A stretch of DNA of 64,000 nt. It comes from Cupriavidus necator N-1 (lineage in GTDB: Bacteria > Pseudomonadota > Gammaproteobacteria > Burkholderiales > Burkholderiaceae). The notes beneath the pieces are model-generated. The model saw only the letters and a list, made by a program, of their open reading frames with translations, had not been told where the DNA came from and searched no databases. The DNA lies in the NCBI RefSeq assembly GCF_000219215.1, contig NC_015723.1, positions 1 through 64,000 on the forward strand, read 5' to 3'. This document shows positions 60,062-64,000 of this stretch, one piece after another (within the stretch, counting starts at the first letter, position 1; each line of letters begins with the position of its first letter). A program made the translations under genes and the position numbers.

Positions 60062-61501
60062 ATGAAGAAGCGGTCGATGCAGGGCATCCGCAGCGCGGGG
60101 TGCTCGACGTTGCTGTTGCTTGGAGGCCTGGCGCACGCCCAGACCACACTCGACGCGGGGCCACCCGCCGCCGGGCTGGAGTCCTTGCAGAACCAGCTGG
60201 CCGAGCAGGCCAGCCAGCTCGACGCCATGAAGCGCGCGCTCGCTGAGCAGGAAGCGTTGATCCGTGAGCTGCGCAGCGTGATCGGGCCGGAGGTGCTGTC
60301 CCGCAAGCGCGGCGGCGCCGGGCCCGGCGTCACGCCGATGGATAACGCCACCAACGCCGCGGCCGCCGCGGCCGGCGCCAGCGCAACGCAGGGCGTGCCC
60401 AACGCGGTCACGTCGCCGCAGGCGACCCAGGGTGACCAGCCGCCGCAGATGGTGGTGCAGCCGGGGCAGCCGCAGCAGGGCGAGTCGACGTACCAGCAGG
60501 TGGTCGCGGACGAGCCCGTGGGCAAGCCGCCCGAGCGCGATACGCGCCCGCCCGAAATCGCGCCGATCACGGAACAGCCGGGCGTGCTGACGGCGCAGGG
60601 CAAGCTCGTGATCGAGCCCGGCTTCCAGTACGGCTATTCGTCGAACAACCGCGTGGCGCTGGTCGGCTATTCGATCATCCCGGCCCTCCTCATCGGCCTG
60701 ATCGATGTGCGTGAGGTCAAGACCTCGACTTACATCCCATCGGTTGCGTTCCGCTACGGCATCACCAAGCGGCTGGAGATCGAAGCCAAGGTACCCTATG
60801 TGCATAGCTCCGGTTCCACCGTCAGCCGCGAAGTGTTCACCGGTACCGCAGTCGACCGCGTGTTCAATGCCAGCGGCAGCGGCATTGGCGATGTCGAGGC
60901 GACGGTGCGCTACCAGCTCAACTATGGCAGCGAGAAGCTCCCCTACTTCATCGGCTGGCTGCGCTACAAGTCGAATACCGGCAAGGACCCGTTTGAAGTC
61001 GTCACCGACTGCGTGACGCGCTGCGTGGGCAATGCCACCGGCACCGGGTTGCCGCTGGGGCTGCCAACCGGCACCGGCTTCCAGGCGATCCAGCCCGGCG
61101 TCACCTGGCTGCTGCCGACCGATCCGGCCGTGTTCTTCGGCACCTTCAGCTATCTGCACAACTTCGCGCGCGACAACGTGAGCCGCACCGTGCTGAACGG
61201 CGAGAAGGAACCGCTGGGCAAGATCGCGCCGGGGGACATCTTCGAGTTCAGTTTCGGCATGGGCCTGGCGCTGAACGAGCGCGCCTCGTTCAGTATTGGC
61301 TATGACCAGAGCATCATCTGGCCCACCAAGCAGAACGGCCAGACCGTGCCGGGTTCGGTGCGCGTGACGCAGGGCACCCTGCTGGTGGGCTACTCGTACC
61401 GCTTCAGCAACCGCTACACTCTGAACCTTTCAGTGGGTGCGGGGCTGACGCGCGACACCCCCGACCTGCAGGTAAATGTGCGCCTGCCGATCACTTTCTG
61501 A
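60062..61501 (+). CDS. Outer-membrane beta-barrel with N-terminal coiled coil (FapF-like exporter)
   Basis: 479 residues. Signal peptide ends near 27 (GGLAHA). A coiled coil of about 40 residues follows (LQNQLAEQASQLDAMKRALAEQEALI), then a Pro/Gln/Ala-rich linker, and from about 185 a beta-barrel with alternating strands that ends in LQVNVRLPITF, with terminal Phe as in outer-membrane proteins. Coiled coil, linker and C-terminal barrel match the layout of FapF, the amyloid secretion channel; the barrel resembles the Phenol_MetA_deg family. Probably exports the glycine-rich and GG-motif proteins. ATG with GGGAGGA. Last gene before a palindromic terminator. Confidence 0.8.
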   Translation: MKKRSMQGIRSAGCSTLLLLGGLAHAQTTLDAGPPAAGLESLQNQLAEQASQLDAMKRALAEQEALIRELRSVIGPEVLSRKRGGAGPGVTPMDNATNAAAAAAGASATQGVPNAVTSPQATQGDQPPQMVVQPGQPQQGESTYQQVVADEPVGKPPERDTRPPEIAPITEQPGVLTAQGKLVIEPGFQYGYSSNNRVALVGYSIIPALLIGLIDVREVKTSTYIPSVAFRYGITKRLEIEAKVPYVHSSGSTVSREVFTGTAVDRVFNASGSGIGDVEATVRYQLNYGSEKLPYFIGWLRYKSNTGKDPFEVVTDCVTRCVGNATGTGLPLGLPTGTGFQAIQPGVTWLLPTDPAVFFGTFSYLHNFARDNVSRTVLNGEKEPLGKIAPGDIFEFSFGMGLALNERASFSIGYDQSIIWPTKQNGQTVPGSVRVTQGTLLVGYSYRFSNRYTLNLSVGAGLTRDTPDLQVNVRLPITF

Positions 61502-61532
61502 CGCGCTTCTCTGCGCATTTCCGCGCGACGTG

Positions 61533-61562
61533 ACGCGTGCCCCGCATATGCGGGGCACGCGT
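61533..61562. terminator. Perfect 30-bp palindrome after the fibre operon
   Basis: ACGCGTGCCCCGCAT followed by its exact complement, 32 bp after the FapF-like stop. Strong hairpin without T run; probable terminator. Confidence 0.65.
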
Positions 61563-61716
61563 GCGCATCACATCCGCGGCCAGGGTGCGCAGGTACGGAA
61601 ACGCGCCTTGCGCTGGCCCCTTGAACGGCGTACAAAGAAATAACCCCGCGCCGCCAGCGGTACTTTCTCACCAGGTTCAAACTCACCGGTGGTGCGGCCT
61701 GAAAAAGGAGAGAGAC

Positions 61717-62229
61717 ATGCGCAAACGCATCTTCTGGTTGTTGCCCGACCTGGCGAGTGCCCGTCGCACCATGGACGACCTGCTACTTGCCCGCCTCGAG
61801 AACAGCCACATCCACTTCGTGGCGCGCGACGGCTCCGACATGACGGGCCTGCATGAAGCCAACCTGTTCCAGACCTCCGACATCGTGCATGCCGCCGAGA
61901 TGGGCCTGATGGTGGGCGGCGGCGTGGGCGTCGTGGCCGGCGTGGTGGTGGCGATGTTCCCGATTGTCAGCGACACCCCGCAGTGGGGCCTCGTCGGCGT
62001 GCTGGCGGTGCTGGGCGCGGTATTTGGCGCATGGGCCTCGAGCATGATTGGCAGCTCGGCACCCAACAGCCGGCTGCGTGCATTCGAGAAGGACATCGAG
62101 GCCGGCAAGATCCTGCTGATGGTCGACGTTCCGCGCAGCCGTGTCGAGGAAATCGAAACCCTGCTCGCGAACGCGCATCCGGAAGCCAGCTTTGCGGGGT
62201 TGGACCCGGCTGTACCGGCTTTCCCCTGA
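61717..62229 (+). CDS. DUF1269-family membrane protein
   Basis: 170 residues. It has RIFWLLPDLASARRTMDDLLLARL at the start, a Gly/Val-rich hydrophobic pair of segments (about 66-115: LMVGGGVGVVAGVVVAMFP, then WGLVGVLAVLGAVFGAWASSMIG) and a polar end with AGKILLMVDVPRSRVEEIE. This matches the DUF1269 family of small membrane proteins of unknown function. AAGGAG precedes the ATG at 61717; the earlier open frame lacks support. Single gene with its own hairpin downstream. Confidence 0.88.
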   Translation: MRKRIFWLLPDLASARRTMDDLLLARLENSHIHFVARDGSDMTGLHEANLFQTSDIVHAAEMGLMVGGGVGVVAGVVVAMFPIVSDTPQWGLVGVLAVLGAVFGAWASSMIGSSAPNSRLRAFEKDIEAGKILLMVDVPRSRVEEIETLLANAHPEASFAGLDPAVPAFP

Positions 62230-62330
62230 GCCATCGGCTTATCGCCGCTGGTTGTTGTTCAGCGCTGTCGCATCTCTTTCCGCGCGCCCTTGTGGCGCGC
62301 CCTGACGCGCATCCTTTCGCGCGCCCCGGC

Positions 62331-62364
62331 TCACACCGGAACTGCCTGCGCGGTTCCGGTGTGA
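62331..62364 (+). terminator. Hairpin after the DUF1269 gene
   Basis: TCACACCGGAAC (62331-62342) pairs perfectly with GTTCCGGTGTGA (62353-62364) around a 10-nt loop, about 100 bp after the stop. No T run. Confidence 0.6.
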
Positions 62365-62502
62365 TGCTGCTGCAACACTCCGATCTTTCCCGGTTTGCCC
62401 CCATGAGACGCATGCGGTAACTTGCGTGACGGCACACGGCCGTGCATGCCGTGCCGCAATAAAACGATGAAGTCAGCCGGACAGGCGCAGGGGGTCGAGA
62501 CA

Positions 62503-63639
62503 ATGAAAGCGAAATGGATCGCGTGCGGCATGCTGGCCGCCACGCTGGGATGGGCCGCGCAGACGGCCCTGGCGGAAACGGGCGTGACCCGCAATACCAT
62601 CCGCATCGGCCAGTCGGCCGGCATCACCGGTCCGGTGGCCGGTTCGGTCAAGGAGCAGATCGCCGGCGCGCAGGTGTACCTGCGCACCATCAACGCCAGC
62701 GGCGGCGTGGCCGGGCGGCGCATCGAGCTGGTGACCCACGATGACGGCTTCGATGCCAAGCGCACGCCCGACAATGTGCGCAAGCTGATCGACGAGGACA
62801 AGGTGTTCGCGCTCTTCATGGTGCGCGGCACGCCGCAGAACGAAAGCATCCTGCCCATCATCGCCGCGCAGAAGGTGCCGCTGGTGGCGCCGCTGACCGG
62901 CGCCATCACGCTGCACCGGCCGGTGAACCGCTACGTGTTCAACGTGCGCGCCAAGTACCAGGACGAGGTGGCGCGTGCGATCAACCACCTGGCCACATCG
63001 GGCATGAGCCGCATCGGCATCTTCTACGCCAACGACGGCTTTGGCCGGGACGTGCTGGAAGGCTACAGTGCCGCGCTGCAGGCGCGCGGCGTGCAGCCGG
63101 CGGCGACGGCAAGCTTTGCCCGGCCCATGGGCGATATCACCCAGAGCGTGGCCGCCATGAACAAGGCCAACCCGCAGGCGGTATTGGTGATCGGCTCGGG
63201 CTCGGAGGCGGCGCGCATCATCCGCGAGCTGCGCCGCGCCGGCAGCGAGGCACAGTTCGTCACGCTGTCCAACAACGCGGCCGATTCCTTTATCCGTGAA
63301 CTGGGCGCCGATGCGCGCGGGCTGATCATCACGCAGGTGGTGCCGGGCACCAACTCCAGCCAGATGACGCTGGCCAGCGAATACCGCAGCCTGGCCAAGC
63401 AGCAGGGCGTGGAGCCGTCGAACGCCGGCATGGAGGGTTTCATGTCGGCCAAGGTGCTGGTCGAAGGGCTGCGCCGCGCCGGCCCCGACCTGACGCGCGA
63501 GCGCCTGGTCACGGCGCTGGAAGGCATGCGCGACTACGACCTTGGCGGCATCCTGATCAGCTACAGCGCCGAGCGCCATACCGGCTCGTCGTTCGTGGAA
63601 ATGTCGATCGTCTCGTCCACCGGCAAGCTGATCCGCTGA
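62503..63639 (+). CDS. ABC transporter periplasmic binding protein, branched-chain amino acid type
   Basis: 378 residues. Signal peptide ends near 24 (QTALA). The mature part is the Periplasmic_binding_6 (LivJ-like) fold: NTIRIGQSAGITGPVAGSVKE, ELVTHDDGFDAKRTPDNVRKLI, IGIFYANDGFGRDVLEGY and PQAVLVIGSGSEAARIIRELRRAG. The ligand is unknown; many such Burkholderiaceae proteins are orphans with no permease nearby, as here. The ATG at 62503 (MKAKW) follows AGGGGG and begins the signal peptide. Confidence 0.9.
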   Translation: MKAKWIACGMLAATLGWAAQTALAETGVTRNTIRIGQSAGITGPVAGSVKEQIAGAQVYLRTINASGGVAGRRIELVTHDDGFDAKRTPDNVRKLIDEDKVFALFMVRGTPQNESILPIIAAQKVPLVAPLTGAITLHRPVNRYVFNVRAKYQDEVARAINHLATSGMSRIGIFYANDGFGRDVLEGYSAALQARGVQPAATASFARPMGDITQSVAAMNKANPQAVLVIGSGSEAARIIRELRRAGSEAQFVTLSNNAADSFIRELGADARGLIITQVVPGTNSSQMTLASEYRSLAKQQGVEPSNAGMEGFMSAKVLVEGLRRAGPDLTRERLVTALEGMRDYDLGGILISYSAERHTGSSFVEMSIVSSTGKLIR

Positions 63640-63675
63640 ATCCCGCAGGCAGGGGGCTGCGGTATAGTCCCCCGC

Positions 63676-64000
63676 ATGGCTACTCCTACCCCCTCCCCCG
63701 ATTCCCGTACCCCGTTCTCGCTGCACGGCCGCGTGGCGCTGGTGACCGGCGGCGCGCAGGGCCTGGGCCTGGCGATTGCCGCCGGGCTGGCCGATGCCGG
63801 TGCCCATGTGCTGGTGGTGGCGCGCAATGCGCAGCGCGTGCAAGCGGCCGTCGCGGCGCTGGCCGCGCGCGGCGGCAGCGCCGAGGCGCTGGTGCTCGAT
63901 ATCACCGATGAAGCCGCCGTGGCGGCCGCGTTCGACCGCATCGACGCCGCCCATGGCCGGCTCGACATCCTCGTCAACAACGCCGGCGCGCGCAACCGCA
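63676..64000 (+). CDS. Short-chain dehydrogenase/reductase (partial, runs off the window)
   Basis: First 108 residues of an SDR. The cofactor site is VALVTGGAQGLGLAIAAGLADAG near residue 20, an Arg at the end of strand 2 (VVARNAQR) suggests NADP use, and LVNNAG is near 100. The catalytic Ser-Tyr-Lys part lies beyond position 64000, so the substrate cannot be guessed. It starts 37 bp after the binding-protein gene on the same strand. Confidence 0.92.
   Translation, partial: MATPTPSPDSRTPFSLHGRVALVTGGAQGLGLAIAAGLADAGAHVLVVARNAQRVQAAVAALAARGGSAEALVLDITDEAAVAAAFDRIDAAHGRLDILVNNAGARNR

Overview
The window is high-GC DNA with the gene content of a Burkholderiaceae secondary chromosome, most likely Cupriavidus or a close Ralstonia relative. 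This is inferred from gene content and codon use, not from a database search. The left end (1-5.3 kb) is the maintenance module of the replicon. It holds a RepA_C-type initiator, parA and parB, two copies of a perfect 14-bp palindrome that look like centromere (parS) sites, a cold-shock gene, and a tyrosine-recombinase-like protein that seems to lack its catalytic residues.

From 5.3 to 10.7 kb come regulators and small genes: a LuxR-type regulator whose receiver lacks the phospho-acceptor Asp, a receiver-only protein, a small hypothetical protein with a strong terminator, a 166-bp MITE-like element, a DUF1839 protein and a Crp/Fnr-family regulator.

The centre (10.7-45.6 kb) is a large Wzx/Wzy-type exopolysaccharide locus. 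Export and kinase functions are Wza-Wzb-Wzc plus a second, atypical tyrosine autokinase. A secreted beta-helix protein is probably a polysaccharide lyase or epimerase. Assembly uses a flippase, a polymerase candidate, an initiating sugar transferase and several glycosyltransferases. Precursor genes (WbpP- and WbpO-like enzymes, AsnB, WbpM and a DegT aminotransferase) suggest N-acetylated, partly amidated uronic acids and amino sugars. Decoration genes (acyltransferase 3, ATP-grasp, FAD monooxygenase, FemAB/GNAT, a degenerate DegT, PAP2 and a GINT1-like protein) are unusual together. A close paralog of the first LuxR regulator closes the locus on the right, so the two regulators bracket it. A diverged 120-bp tandem duplication fills one divergent promoter region.

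From 46 to 55.7 kb lie accessory metabolic genes: small envelope proteins, cyanase with a CynX-type transporter, a nucleoside deaminase, a LysR regulator, a phosphoribosyltransferase, and a gntR-bug-leuC-leuD-like operon for an unknown carboxylate.

The most interesting system is at 56.4-61.5 kb. It is an apparent operon for a secreted fibre related in layout to the Fap functional amyloid. It encodes a glycine-rich exported protein, two exported Asn/Gln-containing proteins that share a D-K-L-D-x-x-R-G-G motif, a periplasmic C39 cysteine peptidase between them, and an outer-membrane beta-barrel with an N-terminal coiled coil. C39 peptidases classically cut after double glycine, so the shared GG motif suggests a peptidase-substrate relation. 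The window ends with a DUF1269 membrane protein, a branched-chain-amino-acid-type binding protein and the start of an SDR gene. I saw no tRNA, rRNA or CRISPR array.
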